Shown in pieces: positions 16,986 to 25,651 of a stretch of 64,000 nucleotides of DNA (positions within the stretch are counted from its first letter, which is position 1; each line of letters begins with the position of its first letter). The stretch is from a virus: the IMG/VR virus record IMGVR_UViG_3300029813_000617, positions 27,231-91,230 of that record. One strand, given 5' to 3'. A model generated the notes under the pieces. That model did no database searches and was not told the DNA's origin. It saw only the letters and a list, made by a program, of their open reading frames with translations. A program made the position numbers and the translations under genes.

Positions 16986-18815
16986 TTATCCTTCTTCCTT
17001 GGATTGTGCGAGTATCCCTGTCCACCCAGAAGCCGCTTCTTTTTTCCTCATTTTTGATATGTGACTACCAGGCCCAGACGTCCTGACATCTCGCGCTGCA
17101 TCAGGCCACCTGAAATCCATATCAACCTTCTTGCTCAGAGCAGGAAGTTTCTCGGTCCACAGCTGTCTATACCGAGCAAGACTTTCAGGCGGAATCCACT
17201 TGCCAGTCTTCCGTTGAGTATAAGCCCACAAATGAGTCAACACAGCTGTCGGGCAGTAAATGTTTTTCAGGCCCGCCTCGAGACACCTTAAGCCGTAGTC
17301 TACATCTCCATAGCCAAGCTTGTACCCTTCATCTATTAGACCTACTAGTTCTATAGCAGATTTCTTGATAAGCAGACATGCACCTGTGTTAAAGGGAACC
17401 TCTCTCACTTCTAGTGATTCTGGGGTATCTGCAGAAGCTCCGTCAAAGGGATGGAAAGGATTCGTGCGATGAATGCTCCCTCCTATGTGCTGAATTCTCC
17501 CATCAGCATACAATAACTTGGCCCCAACTGTTGCCACGTCATCAGGTTGAGCTAATCGAATCATTTCCCTGAGCCAACCTCTAGTTCTCACAATGGTGTC
17601 ACTGTTCAGAAGTAGACAGTATTCTCCTCTAGAGTGCCAGATCCCCTGGTTGTTTGCAGCAGCCCATCCGAGGTTTTCCTCATTGGCTATCAGTGTCAGA
17701 CAGTTCTGTTTTTCAAGCCATTCCACACTTCCATCCTTACTTCCATTGTCAACCACGATCAATTCGAAGGAGCGGATAGTTTTATCCAGAACACTTCTGA
17801 CGCAATCGGCTGTAATCTCGAGAGTATTGTAAGTGACAACTATTACGGAAGTTAGTCTCGATACTATCTTGGGAGGCCACCGCTCCAGACCCTCCCGTAT
17901 CAGAAGCTGACTCCGAGGCAACCGAAGATGTTTAGATGTCCCGAGATCTTTGGGTATTTCGAATGTACTAGAAGAAAGCCCTTCGGAACTTTTGGGACTC
18001 TTTGGAGCTGAGTTCTTCCCCTGGAACAGATCCTCGTCACTACGCAACTCTGGCCACTGGGATACCAATCTTTGAAGGTTATAATCTCCCCGACCTGCTG
18101 ACTCTGGTCCTAAACCATTCTCGAAGTGACACAATATGGCTTTGGGTTGATACACAACCTTCCAGCCTGCTTTGCGAGCACGCCAACAAAAATCAGTATC
18201 CTCGAATTGGCCACCCTCGAAGCCCTCATCGAAGCCTTTAAGGTCTTCCCACACTTTACGACGGATCAGAATACATGCTCCTGTCACAGCGTTTAACTCA
18301 CGTCGCACGTTAGCTTCTTCACAAGAGAGGCTCTTTCCTCGAAAGGGATGATAGGGATGTTTTTGACTGGTACGAGCTACTCCTGCATGTTGAATTGTGC
18401 CTCCCAGTGGCTTCCCTTTTGTCTCGGGATAGACTAGTAAGGCACCTACAAGACCAATCCTGGGATCAGCCTGTAATTCCTGCTGCATGTGAGTAAGCCA
18501 CTGCTGCATTGGCTCCGTATCAGCATCCAGCAAACAGATATCACCAGGAACTTGCTTGACCGCCCAGTTAATGATGTCAGGGAAGTTCCTGCGAACCTTG
18601 GATCTGAGGATTACAGCTTGTCCTGAACGCTTGAGTTCACTCAAGTACTTTCGAAGCTCAGTACTAGGGGAGCAGTCATCGGCGATATAAAGCCGATAGG
18701 TTGCCTTGGTATGCTCGCGAAGAGCGTGGATGCAGCGACGCAAATACTCTACCCCATTGTACGTTGGGATCACAATGGAGATTACATCAGTAGTAGCATC
18801 GGAAGAGGGGCTCAT
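16986..18815 (-). CDS. bifunctional (tandem) family 2 glycosyltransferase
   Basis: 609 residues with two GT2 domains. Domain 1 (about 10-265) has ISIVIPTYNGVEYL, CLLDADTEPMQQW and FEDTDFCWRA. Domain 2 (about 325-580) has SVIVVTYNTLEITADC, ELIVVDNGSKDGS, CLLLNSDTIV and YGDVDYGLRC. Such tandem enzymes add two sugars in turn. Its ATG, with GGTGGAG upstream, lies inside the end of the nucleotidyltransferase gene (29 base overlap), so this is the promoter-proximal gene and the right border of the cassette. Confidence 0.9.
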   Translation of the reverse strand: MSPSSDATTDVISIVIPTYNGVEYLRRCIHALREHTKATYRLYIADDCSPSTELRKYLSELKRSGQAVILRSKVRRNFPDIINWAVKQVPGDICLLDADTEPMQQWLTHMQQELQADPRIGLVGALLVYPETKGKPLGGTIQHAGVARTSQKHPYHPFRGKSLSCEEANVRRELNAVTGACILIRRKVWEDLKGFDEGFEGGQFEDTDFCWRARKAGWKVVYQPKAILCHFENGLGPESAGRGDYNLQRLVSQWPELRSDEDLFQGKNSAPKSPKSSEGLSSSTFEIPKDLGTSKHLRLPRSQLLIREGLERWPPKIVSRLTSVIVVTYNTLEITADCVRSVLDKTIRSFELIVVDNGSKDGSVEWLEKQNCLTLIANEENLGWAAANNQGIWHSRGEYCLLLNSDTIVRTRGWLREMIRLAQPDDVATVGAKLLYADGRIQHIGGSIHRTNPFHPFDGASADTPESLEVREVPFNTGACLLIKKSAIELVGLIDEGYKLGYGDVDYGLRCLEAGLKNIYCPTAVLTHLWAYTQRKTGKWIPPESLARYRQLWTEKLPALSKKVDMDFRWPDAARDVRTSGPGSHISKMRKKEAASGWTGILAQSKEEG

Positions 18816-20280
18816 TGATCTCCACCTTTGTGAGTGGGATGTGGGGGACTAGATAGGACTTGAAGATAGGCTTGCCTTGCATGGCCTTCTTGGGTCCACA
18901 CCAGTTGAAAGTTAGGGTTACAGCGTCAGGCAGAAGACGTCTCAGTTTGAGTTCGATACCCGAGTTACGCTCAGCCTCTCTAACTGAGATGATATCATCA
19001 GCCAAGGTAGCATAGGGATCTTCCACAAGTGCAGCTGGAGGGAGACCTCGATAGAGTTCCCAAGAACGCTCTGATATCCCCTCATGTCGAGTCTCTCGTT
19101 GAGACCAAGGACCTCTCCAGTTCACAGGTACAGCTACCAAGTCAAGCAGAGGCACATAGTCGAAGGCAGGGCCACGCTTATCATAGACTCGGTGGATCTT
19201 GTCAGAAGGGAGCTTGATGACGCGCAGGAGAGCCTGAGTGACCTTTGGATTCTCCTCATCGTCTCGGATAACCAGGTCACAATCGTGAGGTTTGCGAAGC
19301 TCGTAGACTGCGGATCCTGTGTGGCTAATATAGGAATCAACGATGACGAAGGGGACAAGGCGAAGTTTGGCCTTGCGCAGTTCTCGGTCCAAGTCATCAA
19401 CCATCTCATGTGGCAGGCCGCGCCGCTTCATTTCCTGCAAGGCGAAAAAGTGCGCATTCACGACATCTTCCCTGCTGGCCCCTTCGCCTTTAGCATAGAG
19501 CTGGTGAAGAGAGTCATGATAAGTTACTAGTGCCTCGTCATCCTTGATCTCTCGAGCCCTGGCATAGAGGCTCTTCTTAATCGGAATCTCAATGCCCTCG
19601 CCCTCCAGGGATCGCCTAGCTCTATCAAAGAGTTCCCTCGCATGCCGCTTGTAGCCGCTAGGGTGAAACCTTGCAGCCTCGCGCTCTATGAGTTCTTTGA
19701 GGATTGCACGATACTTCTGCTCAATGAGCTCGAGGGAATAGGCAGGCCCTTTGCCTTGCTGCTTAGTAGACCACCAGGCCAGCAAGATTCGCATGTCATC
19801 ACGTAGAATGGCATTGCCCCGCTTGGTCTTGGGAACTTTCGTGGGATCGTAAGAGGTTAGATCTCTGATCTTCTCCAAATGGAGTTCTTTGGGTGCTGGG
19901 TCAAGCCACTTCCAAGACCTGAGCCAAGTCTGAACTTTGGTATCAGGGGGAACTTGAGTTCGCTTAGGAGGATCATAGGTTTCCAGAACCTGGACTTCAT
20001 AGGCATAAAAGTTCAGGCTGCCTGGCCACCATTCATCCCTTTCCCTCTCAGTGATGCGATGCTTGCTACGGAGACCCCTGAATTCGCCCAGAGTTATCGT
20101 CTTAGGGCTGCCCAGAACGATCTTGCCATAACACTTTAGCTCCTGGTCTTGCTGGTCAGCGAATAGATAGATAGGGATACGGACATATTTGTAAAACCGC
20201 TTCGCCCTGATGATCATGGTCTTGTTGACGGTCATAATCATCTCGGCGTGATGCTTAGGACTTAGATTGAGACCTATTTG
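18787..20280 (-). CDS. nucleotidyltransferase-fold (Pol beta superfamily) phage protein, ~500 aa
   Basis: About 497 residues. The C-terminal half has the minimal nucleotidyltransferase pattern SHTGSAVYELRKPHDCDLVI (GS near 327, Asp near 338 and 340) and LLDLVAVPV as the third acidic strand (near 385). Residues about 40-110 form another domain (KIVLGSPKTITLGEF, ITERERDEWWPG); 140-310 is helical. It lies between portal and polyprotein genes. With the ligase-like domain it may form a DNA gap-repair or end-joining pair delivered with the genome (inference); an RNA or nucleotide substrate is equally possible. The ATG at 20280, preceded by GAGGAAG, is preferred over 20295. Confidence 0.65.
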   Translation of the reverse strand, partial: QIGLNLSPKHHAEMIMTVNKTMIIRAKRFYKYVRIPIYLFADQQDQELKCYGKIVLGSPKTITLGEFRGLRSKHRITERERDEWWPGSLNFYAYEVQVLETYDPPKRTQVPPDTKVQTWLRSWKWLDPAPKELHLEKIRDLTSYDPTKVPKTKRGNAILRDDMRILLAWWSTKQQGKGPAYSLELIEQKYRAILKELIEREAARFHPSGYKRHARELFDRARRSLEGEGIEIPIKKSLYARAREIKDDEALVTYHDSLHQLYAKGEGASREDVVNAHFFALQEMKRRGLPHEMVDDLDRELRKAKLRLVPFVIVDSYISHTGSAVYELRKPHDCDLVIRDDEENPKVTQALLRVIKLPSDKIHRVYDKRGPAFDYVPLLDLVAVPVNWRGPWSQRETRHEGISERSWELYRGLPPAALVEDPYATLADDIISVREAERNSGIELKLRRLLPDAVTLTFNWCGPKKAMQGKPIFKSYLVPHIPLTKVEINEPLFRCYY

Positions 20281-20470
20281 CATGAACTTCCTCAACTTGT
20301 GTTATAAAAGAATCGAGTTCAGCATTGGTCAAATAGATGCTACATATTCCCTTAGGGCTTATGCAGCGAATCATGTACTCACCACAGTCAAAACCAGGCC
20401 CCTGGTTCTGAAAAAGTTGCAAGGTCGTCCTATCCTGGAAACCTTCGTAAAACGCCATCTTCAGCCTCAT
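20255..20470 (-). CDS. small hypothetical protein, 71 aa
   Basis: ATG with AGGAGAGGGG upstream; ends inside the start of the nucleotidyltransferase gene. The sequence (GEYMIRCISPKGICSIYLTN, then a helix ITQVEEVHA) suggests a small alpha/beta protein. No family recognised. Placed between portal and the nucleotidyltransferase. Confidence 0.65.
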   Translation of the reverse strand: MRLKMAFYEGFQDRTTLQLFQNQGPGFDCGEYMIRCISPKGICSIYLTNAELDSFITQVEEVHANRSQSKS

Positions 20471-20482
20471 TTTGCCCCTCTC

Positions 20483-21808
20483 CTATCCTCGCTTCAAACT
20501 GACTCCGAGACCTAGCTGCTCGAGTAGAGCTCCAAAGACACGTTTGCCCAAGTCTGCGTCTATCCATTCGTTCTTTTGAGCAGTATCCAGGGCCTGAGTA
20601 ATGCGACTCATCGCGCCACCAGTTCGCTGGAGATCCCTGAGAGAAATCTTGGGCATGATGATGTCAAGTGCTGTGTCTACATCCTTATCAATTATCCCGT
20701 GGATGATCTTCTGGTCAATCACAAAGTTCAGAATCTCCCGTAAAAATCCTTCGATTTCAGACTGGCGTGCACTGAGAGATTGATAAGCTGGTGCAGCCAT
20801 AGACTCAGCAATTGCTCTGCCTGCAGTGGCGGGTTCGCTGAAGAAGTGGACGGGGATACCCATGCCTCCTAGCGCATAGTTGCGGATGAGCATAGCTTCA
20901 TCAGTGATGTTCTCAGCCTTTAGACCTATCTCCATAGGCTCCCATTTGACCCACTCATTATGGACGAGGAAGGCCCCTGGTTTGGGTGGATTGGCTTCCA
21001 GCTGAGCGACTTGCCTCTTAATTTTGGCATCATCAGCACCCCTCATCTCGACATCCCATATCCAGCCAGCCTCATGAGTCATTCGCTCTAGAGAGTTGAA
21101 GATAAGCTGGTCTAGACAGTCGATGAAGTCAGCTGCGGCAAGAAGGTCGCTAAGGCCCCGGCTTGCATCCCCTACACGGTTGACCGAAAAGTAGAAACAA
21201 TCACCGACTCGCCTTTGGTAGACGGAGGGTGAGTCGAGATCTTCGGATCTTAGTCTCGCCTCTACACCTCGCTCTACATGGATGACTTTGAGTTCCTTGT
21301 TCACACCGGGCTGATCCGTCGATCTGAGCACGACCCTATCATGACGCAACAAGTTCGTGATATCTAGATGGACATCCTCGACTTGGAAGGGGGAGATATA
21401 GGCAAGCTCCACATCCCCGTTGTGCCTGTTCACAGTTGCTGGAACGGTCACTTCGCCATAGAGACTGAGTTCGAAGGCTAACAGAGGCAGGAACCTATCC
21501 AGGTTATGAGTAGGGTTTCCCCAGAACTTCTCGATGCAGGACTGAACAACTGGAGATTTGGCCTTTACACGAACCCCACCGCCAACTACATAGTCTCGCA
21601 TGAGTTCAACGCTTCTATGTGCCAGGGGGTTAAAGCGATAGAGATAGAGGGAAACCTGGAGCATCCGCTCGTGGTCATAGTCGGGCAGATTGCGAGGAGC
21701 TGTATCTGTGAGACGACGCCACTTCCAGGCATCTGTGTCCACTTCTGGTAGTGATGTGTCTACTGCCTCTAAGAGCCGTTTTCTCTGAACTTTTCCCAAA
21801 ACTGGCAT
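20483..21808 (-). CDS. portal protein
   Basis: 441 residues, typical portal length, with GGG-type ribosome site before the ATG. Portal-like features: LYLYRFNPLAHRSVELMRDY near the N terminus, an acidic/aromatic wing region, GRAIAESMAAPAYQSLSARQ before the C-terminal helical stem, and VIDQKIIHGII. It would form the dodecameric ring at the capsid vertex through which DNA is pumped by the terminase encoded just upstream. Order terminase-portal-protease fits head modules of tailed phages. Confidence 0.85.
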   Translation of the reverse strand: MPVLGKVQRKRLLEAVDTSLPEVDTDAWKWRRLTDTAPRNLPDYDHERMLQVSLYLYRFNPLAHRSVELMRDYVVGGGVRVKAKSPVVQSCIEKFWGNPTHNLDRFLPLLAFELSLYGEVTVPATVNRHNGDVELAYISPFQVEDVHLDITNLLRHDRVVLRSTDQPGVNKELKVIHVERGVEARLRSEDLDSPSVYQRRVGDCFYFSVNRVGDASRGLSDLLAAADFIDCLDQLIFNSLERMTHEAGWIWDVEMRGADDAKIKRQVAQLEANPPKPGAFLVHNEWVKWEPMEIGLKAENITDEAMLIRNYALGGMGIPVHFFSEPATAGRAIAESMAAPAYQSLSARQSEIEGFLREILNFVIDQKIIHGIIDKDVDTALDIIMPKISLRDLQRTGGAMSRITQALDTAQKNEWIDADLGKRVFGALLEQLGLGVSLKRG

Positions 21809-21822
21809 TTCTATACCCTTTC

Positions 21823-22440
21823 TTATCTTGCACTCAGGAACCTTCCACTTGAGTCTCGTTCTCTAATCTCAGGCCTTTGGGTAAGCACAGTTAAGACTTT
21901 CTTATCCGCCCATCCTGCAGCAACACGCTTGTAAAGTGTCCAGACATTCAAATCCAACTCTTCAGCCCATTCAGCTACACACTTCGTTTGACCTCTTACC
22001 GTCAGAAGAACGTTGTTCAGCTTGTTCCGATTTTGCTCCGAACGCGGAACCCAGCGGCAGTTCTCTTTCGAATAACCTTTAGCGGAGTCAATTCTGTCGA
22101 GAGTCATCCCCTCAATATAGCTAGGCCCCATATCTTCCCAAAACCCCATAAAGGAAACCCATCTTTCCGCATACTTGATTCCGCACCCACCATACCACCT
22201 ATAACTCTTGTTCCTCGGATTTGAACATCTGTCTTTCATAGACTGCCAAGAGATATACGGCGGCGTATGACTCATCCCGTGCTCTTCGCCACGGCCTCGG
22301 ATAGGGATTCTACACTCATTCAGATTCCGCCTAACTATCTCACAGGAAGTATGCAAGATGTGAGCTACTTCCTTTTGTGTTCTCCGCTCAACGACGTAGA
22401 GTCGGAGCAAGTCCTCTCTGCGTAGTACTATCTTTCTCAT
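21823..22440 (-). CDS. HNH-type homing endonuclease with N-terminal helix-turn-helix
   Basis: 205 residues. Residues 8-45 look like a helix-turn-helix (TQKEVAHILHTSCEIVRRNL). Residues 65-140 carry the phage HNH signature: WQSMKDRCSNPRNKSYRWYG, GMTLDRIDSAKGYSKENCRW and EQNRNK. The C-terminal WAEELDLNVWTLYKRV is a second DNA-binding helix pair as in modular homing nucleases. It has its own promoter (22474-22502) and interrupts the structural operon, consistent with a mobile free-standing endonuclease. Confidence 0.85.
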   Translation of the reverse strand: MRKIVLRREDLLRLYVVERRTQKEVAHILHTSCEIVRRNLNECRIPIRGRGEEHGMSHTPPYISWQSMKDRCSNPRNKSYRWYGGCGIKYAERWVSFMGFWEDMGPSYIEGMTLDRIDSAKGYSKENCRWVPRSEQNRNKLNNVLLTVRGQTKCVAEWAEELDLNVWTLYKRVAAGWADKKVLTVLTQRPEIRERDSSGRFLSAR

Positions 22441-22473
22441 ATCTAACTTTTCCCTTCCATAATTGCTATGCTA

Positions 22474-22502
22474 ATTGTATATGGGAAGGGAGAATTTGTC
22501 AA
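22474..22502 (-). promoter_or_regulatory. sigma-70-type promoter for the HNH endonuclease gene
   Basis: On the minus strand TTGACA (22497-22502) and TACAAT (22474-22479) are 17 bases apart, about 35 bases before the endonuclease ATG. The sequence between also contains a GGAAGGG/CCCTTCC inverted repeat (22453-22459 region and 22483-22490) overlapping the promoter that could act as an operator. Confidence 0.65.
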
Positions 22503-22507
22503 CTTCC

Positions 22508-23071
22508 TCACCACCGGTAGAAACAATACGTGAGAGATCGTGAGTGACCCTGAAGTGCTCTAAAGATGAGTTTGGCTCCACTAGTGACAACGAGTGGCTC
22601 AAGTACGAAGTAAGGATCATCTAGGGGGCCACGCAAGGTCTGCCCAAAGAGCTTGGCTGAGTTACCCTTATGGTCTGTGCAGACGAGGGCGATATCCACC
22701 ACATCTCCTGATGCCAAGTTGACCAGGTTCATATTGCCACCTAGCATGATGGGTGAGCCATCTTTCGAGTTGAGCTCCAGCAGTGTATAGGAGGTACCGA
22801 TTTCGGGCAAGAGCTCGTCCTGAATGATGATATCAGGAGTACGAATCTGCTTCTCGAGCCAGTAGCGGAGCTGGGCGCGTAGGCGCTTCTGGATACGGGA
22901 CTCGCCTTCCTTTAGAGACCTTTGGGTTCGAGACTCTACAGCCTGGAGATCTGAGACGAGTTTAGCTATACGACTCTCTGTATGAGCCTCCAGGATGTTC
23001 AGTGCTGCCTTCAGGGCAGCCAAGTCCGCTTCCACAGCATCAACCCTTGTGGCCAGTTTCCTTCGTTTCAT
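22508..23071 (-). CDS. coiled-coil protein with C-terminal beta domain (structural?)
   Basis: 187 residues from an ATG overlapping the terminase nuclease stop. Residues about 5-75 form a predicted coiled coil (repeating Leu/Ala heptads, AVEADLAALKAALNILEAH). Residues 85-187 are beta-rich and end in SLTYCFYRW. The layout, helical stalk plus beta head, resembles minor virion or decoration proteins. No family recognised. Confidence 0.65.
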   Translation of the reverse strand: MKRRKLATRVDAVEADLAALKAALNILEAHTESRIAKLVSDLQAVESRTQRSLKEGESRIQKRLRAQLRYWLEKQIRTPDIIIQDELLPEIGTSYTLLELNSKDGSPIMLGGNMNLVNLASGDVVDIALVCTDHKGNSAKLFGQTLRGPLDDPYFVLEPLVVTSGAKLIFRALQGHSRSLTYCFYRW

Positions 23072-23949
23072 CACCGCCTCAGCCTCCTGCTATGACTAGT
23101 ACGAGATCCCCGTCTACCAAAAGGTGAGCGAGAGCCTCGAAGAAGTCTGCCACCACTGTGCAAAGCGGGACCAACCATGCGATTCCCAGGAACGTTGTCA
23201 GGATGTGCAGATATGAAGATAGGGTCGCCACTGGCGAGTCTTGCGCCCTCAATCGCTTTCTGGACTGCGTCCAAAGTATCATTCCGTGAAGTCTTTCCAG
23301 TGAAGCTGACCCACTCATCAACAAAGTCTGATACAGAGTCAGCAGGCTCTATTTGCGTGAGACCTGCCTCGTCAGTAACAAGCTGGCCTCGAACCTTGAT
23401 CTTGCCACTTTCGAATAGAGGAGCCATAGCAACATAGCGAAGCTCAGGAGGAAAGCGGGTTGTGCTCTCGACTATGGGTAAACGCTGTTCAGGGTTGGGA
23501 AGTATGTATCGAGTAAAGAGAGCTTGGGCTGCTACAGCTTCGACGGTAATTTGGGCTGGTCGCCAGACACTCGCCTCAAGATGAATGCGTTGGGCCTGCT
23601 CCAGTGGATCTATTTGTAGATGGTAGGCTGAATTAAGATAGCCATTATGTTGAGAGTCTATACCCAGAACTGCTAGGGCGAAATAGTCCGTGCCTGCCCT
23701 GCCCGATGGAGAGGGGTCAACTCCGATATAGTAGACGAGTGGTGGCAAGTCCTTGTCCAGGTAGAATTGCAACCACTCCTTCTTCAGGAAGGCGGATCCA
23801 AGGTCAATTGGATCGAGCATGTATTGGGAGCTGAAGGGGATAGAAGTGATCTCCATCTTTTTTGCCTGGAGACGCTCGATAGACCAGCGCTCAGGCCAGT
23901 TTGATCGACCATCTTCAGTGATAGCAGGAACTACTAAGATTCCAGCCAT
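23071..23949 (-). CDS. terminase large subunit, nuclease domain (split gene, C-terminal part)
   Basis: 292 residues. WPERWSIERLQAKKMEI and PFSSQYMLDPI mark the linker that normally joins ATPase and nuclease domains of TerL; the RNase H-like nuclease follows with YYIGVDPSPSGRAGTDYFAL (catalytic Asp near 78), ITVEAV (Glu near 137) and NDTLDAVQKAI (Asp near 224/227). It cuts concatemeric DNA at packaging. The ATPase domain is a separate gene 760 bases upstream. The last 40 residues (Arg/Ser/Gly-rich) look like an extension into non-homologous sequence. Confidence 0.9.
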   Translation of the reverse strand: MAGILVVPAITEDGRSNWPERWSIERLQAKKMEITSIPFSSQYMLDPIDLGSAFLKKEWLQFYLDKDLPPLVYYIGVDPSPSGRAGTDYFALAVLGIDSQHNGYLNSAYHLQIDPLEQAQRIHLEASVWRPAQITVEAVAAQALFTRYILPNPEQRLPIVESTTRFPPELRYVAMAPLFESGKIKVRGQLVTDEAGLTQIEPADSVSDFVDEWVSFTGKTSRNDTLDAVQKAIEGARLASGDPIFISAHPDNVPGNRMVGPALHSGGRLLRGSRSPFGRRGSRTSHSRRLRR

Positions 23950-24269
23950 CGACCTTGTCCCAATGCGTTCTCAATCAGATAAATCACCCCATGAGGAACA
24001 TACCTGCTATATCGAATTGTCAGTTTTCCAAAGACACCTTCTGAAGCCCAGGGTCCAAATGGGACCCCTACTTGCTTCGCCACCAGATGCCAATCTATCA
24101 AGAGCAGATATTCCCTCTCGGGATCAATCTCGGTGTCAGGGAACAAACATTCCAGGAATCGGCAGGCATCTTTCTGAGCTGCCTCTACAGCAAGATCATG
24201 TACTCTTGAAAGATCCTCAAGTGTTAGAGGTGTCATTCTCTCATTGTTGGTAGCAGTACATGTTTGCAT
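23934..24269 (-). CDS. hypothetical protein between the two terminase halves, 111 aa
   Basis: ATG with GAGGAG upstream; overlaps the nuclease start by 16 bases. An N-terminal helical part (LEDLSRVHDLAVEAAQKDACRFL) is followed by YLLLIDWHLVAKQVGVPFGP. No family recognised and no intein or homing motif seen. Confidence 0.65.
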   Translation of the reverse strand: MQTCTATNNERMTPLTLEDLSRVHDLAVEAAQKDACRFLECLFPDTEIDPEREYLLLIDWHLVAKQVGVPFGPWASEGVFGKLTIRYSRYVPHGVIYLIENALGQGRWLES

Positions 24270-24273
24270 CAGT

Positions 24274-24696
24274 CTATCTCCTCAGCCACTCTTGCTCCCA
24301 TTGATGCCAAGAACCAACAGTGCCCAACTGGATCCTCCCTCTCCGATAGCCAAAGAACTCTCTCAGGAAATTCTTTAGCCGCTCCCAGACATAATCAACG
24401 CGACTGGTGGTGACAATCATGGTAAGCCTCACGTACCGCCAGGGGCCTGGTCCCTCTCCCCACGCAGGCAGGGGTGGCTCTGGGCAACAGGCCTCAATAG
24501 CCTCATCACAAGTGACTGGATGCCAGTTCTTAACATCCCTGCCCTCCATTTCCTTCGTGTCGCTAATCTCCCAAGCAGTACAGAGAGGAAACTGACCTCG
24601 ATGACCTCGACCGTGGAAGTCCTTTAGGATCCACTCAATCCTGCGTTTTTCCCGACTTGGCCGTGTGGAAAGAACTCCATATCTAAGCCTTGTCAC
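24274..24696 (-). CDS. hypothetical protein between the two terminase halves, 140 aa
   Basis: GTG start with GGAGG 8 bases upstream. Two cysteines (ACCPEPPLP) and a C-terminal basic/aromatic region (VWERLKNFLREFFGYRRGR). No family recognised; not LAGLIDADG, HNH or intein-like. Its position suggests a packaging-related or cargo gene. Confidence 0.65.
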   Translation of the reverse strand: MTRLRYGVLSTRPSREKRRIEWILKDFHGRGHRGQFPLCTAWEISDTKEMEGRDVKNWHPVTCDEAIEACCPEPPLPAWGEGPGPWRYVRLTMIVTTSRVDYVWERLKNFLREFFGYRRGRIQLGTVGSWHQWEQEWLRR

Positions 24697-24709
24697 CTTC
24701 CAATCCTCC

Positions 24710-25636
24710 TTAATCTGTTCTCCTAGCCTCGGCTATTGCCTGCTCATGAAGCTCTTGTCCAGCTAAGGGATCTAGCCCACCTTCCCGCTCCATCTTGTAG
24801 AGCTCACTATCGCGAGGATACTTCCCTGGCAAGACAAAAGCACCTTTCTGCCAGACTGCCATCTCACTAGGAAGATTCTTCCAACGCTCCATTATCTCCG
24901 CATAGATGTCATCCTGACTCCAACGTGAGCCGCTAACTACGACTTGTCCGTCGGGTTCCAGGGTATTGAGGAGAGTCGTCCAGAGCCAATCAGAGGCATG
25001 CTTACGCAGAGCAGGAGAGACAGCCTCCTTTTCCCCTACGATGTCGTCCACGATGATGATGTCTGCTCTAGCTCCTAGGAGAGCAGAACCAATCCCCGTT
25101 GCCAGGAGGGATGAGTGCATAGCGTAGTGGGAGCGGCCTACGACCCGCTTCTCAACGTCAGTCCAGCGGAGCGTCCTTGGTCTGGGGACCAGGAAGCCAA
25201 AGACCTCCTGATATTTCTCGTTTCTGTACATGACATTTTCGATCTCAGACAACCACCACTTGGCCTGAGTTATAGTATTCGATGCTACTATGATTCTGAG
25301 ATCCCTGTTTACCCCTAGTCTCCAGCAAGGATAGGCCACTGAGCCCAAAACGCTTTTTCCCCACGATCGTGGCAGCAGGGTGAGAACCCGCTTCTCAAAC
25401 AGGAGATTCTTGATCATTTCCTTGTGGAACCACTGGAGCTTCAGGGGCACGCCCTTTTGGTCAACAAAGACATACTCGATGAAGAAGGCAAGGTCTGCGC
25501 GAGCTCTTCGAGGGGCTGTATCGCGGACCGCGAATCCCTCAATTAGTGAGTCAGCGAAGGCAGAACGGGGGTTCGTGGTCTTCCAGATAGGTTCCCCCTC
25601 AGGTGGTTTTGCTATGTCGATCGCTGGCTTTGGCAT
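24710..25636 (-). CDS. terminase large subunit, ATPase domain (split gene, N-terminal part)
   Basis: 308 residues. Walker A variant LLPRSWGKS (87-95), Walker B IIIVDDIV (193-200) and coupling motif VVVSGSRWSQDD (232-243). It powers DNA translocation through the portal. It ends after the ATPase domain (PLAGQELHEQAIAEARRTD), while the nuclease domain is encoded separately at 23071-23949. It is the first gene of the leftward operon, with GAGG before the ATG and a near-consensus promoter at 25652-25680. Confidence 0.92.
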   Translation of the reverse strand: MPKPAIDIAKPPEGEPIWKTTNPRSAFADSLIEGFAVRDTAPRRARADLAFFIEYVFVDQKGVPLKLQWFHKEMIKNLLFEKRVLTLLPRSWGKSVLGSVAYPCWRLGVNRDLRIIVASNTITQAKWWLSEIENVMYRNEKYQEVFGFLVPRPRTLRWTDVEKRVVGRSHYAMHSSLLATGIGSALLGARADIIIVDDIVGEKEAVSPALRKHASDWLWTTLLNTLEPDGQVVVSGSRWSQDDIYAEIMERWKNLPSEMAVWQKGAFVLPGKYPRDSELYKMEREGGLDPLAGQELHEQAIAEARRTD

Positions 25637-25651
25637 AGTAACCTCTGATCT

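Noticed and set aside
21823-25636. Group I intron or intein as cause of the terminase split
   Set aside because: The intervening frames show no intein termini (Cys/Ser start, HN end) or LAGLIDADG motifs, and each has its own ribosome site; intron RNA structure cannot be excluded without a covariance search.
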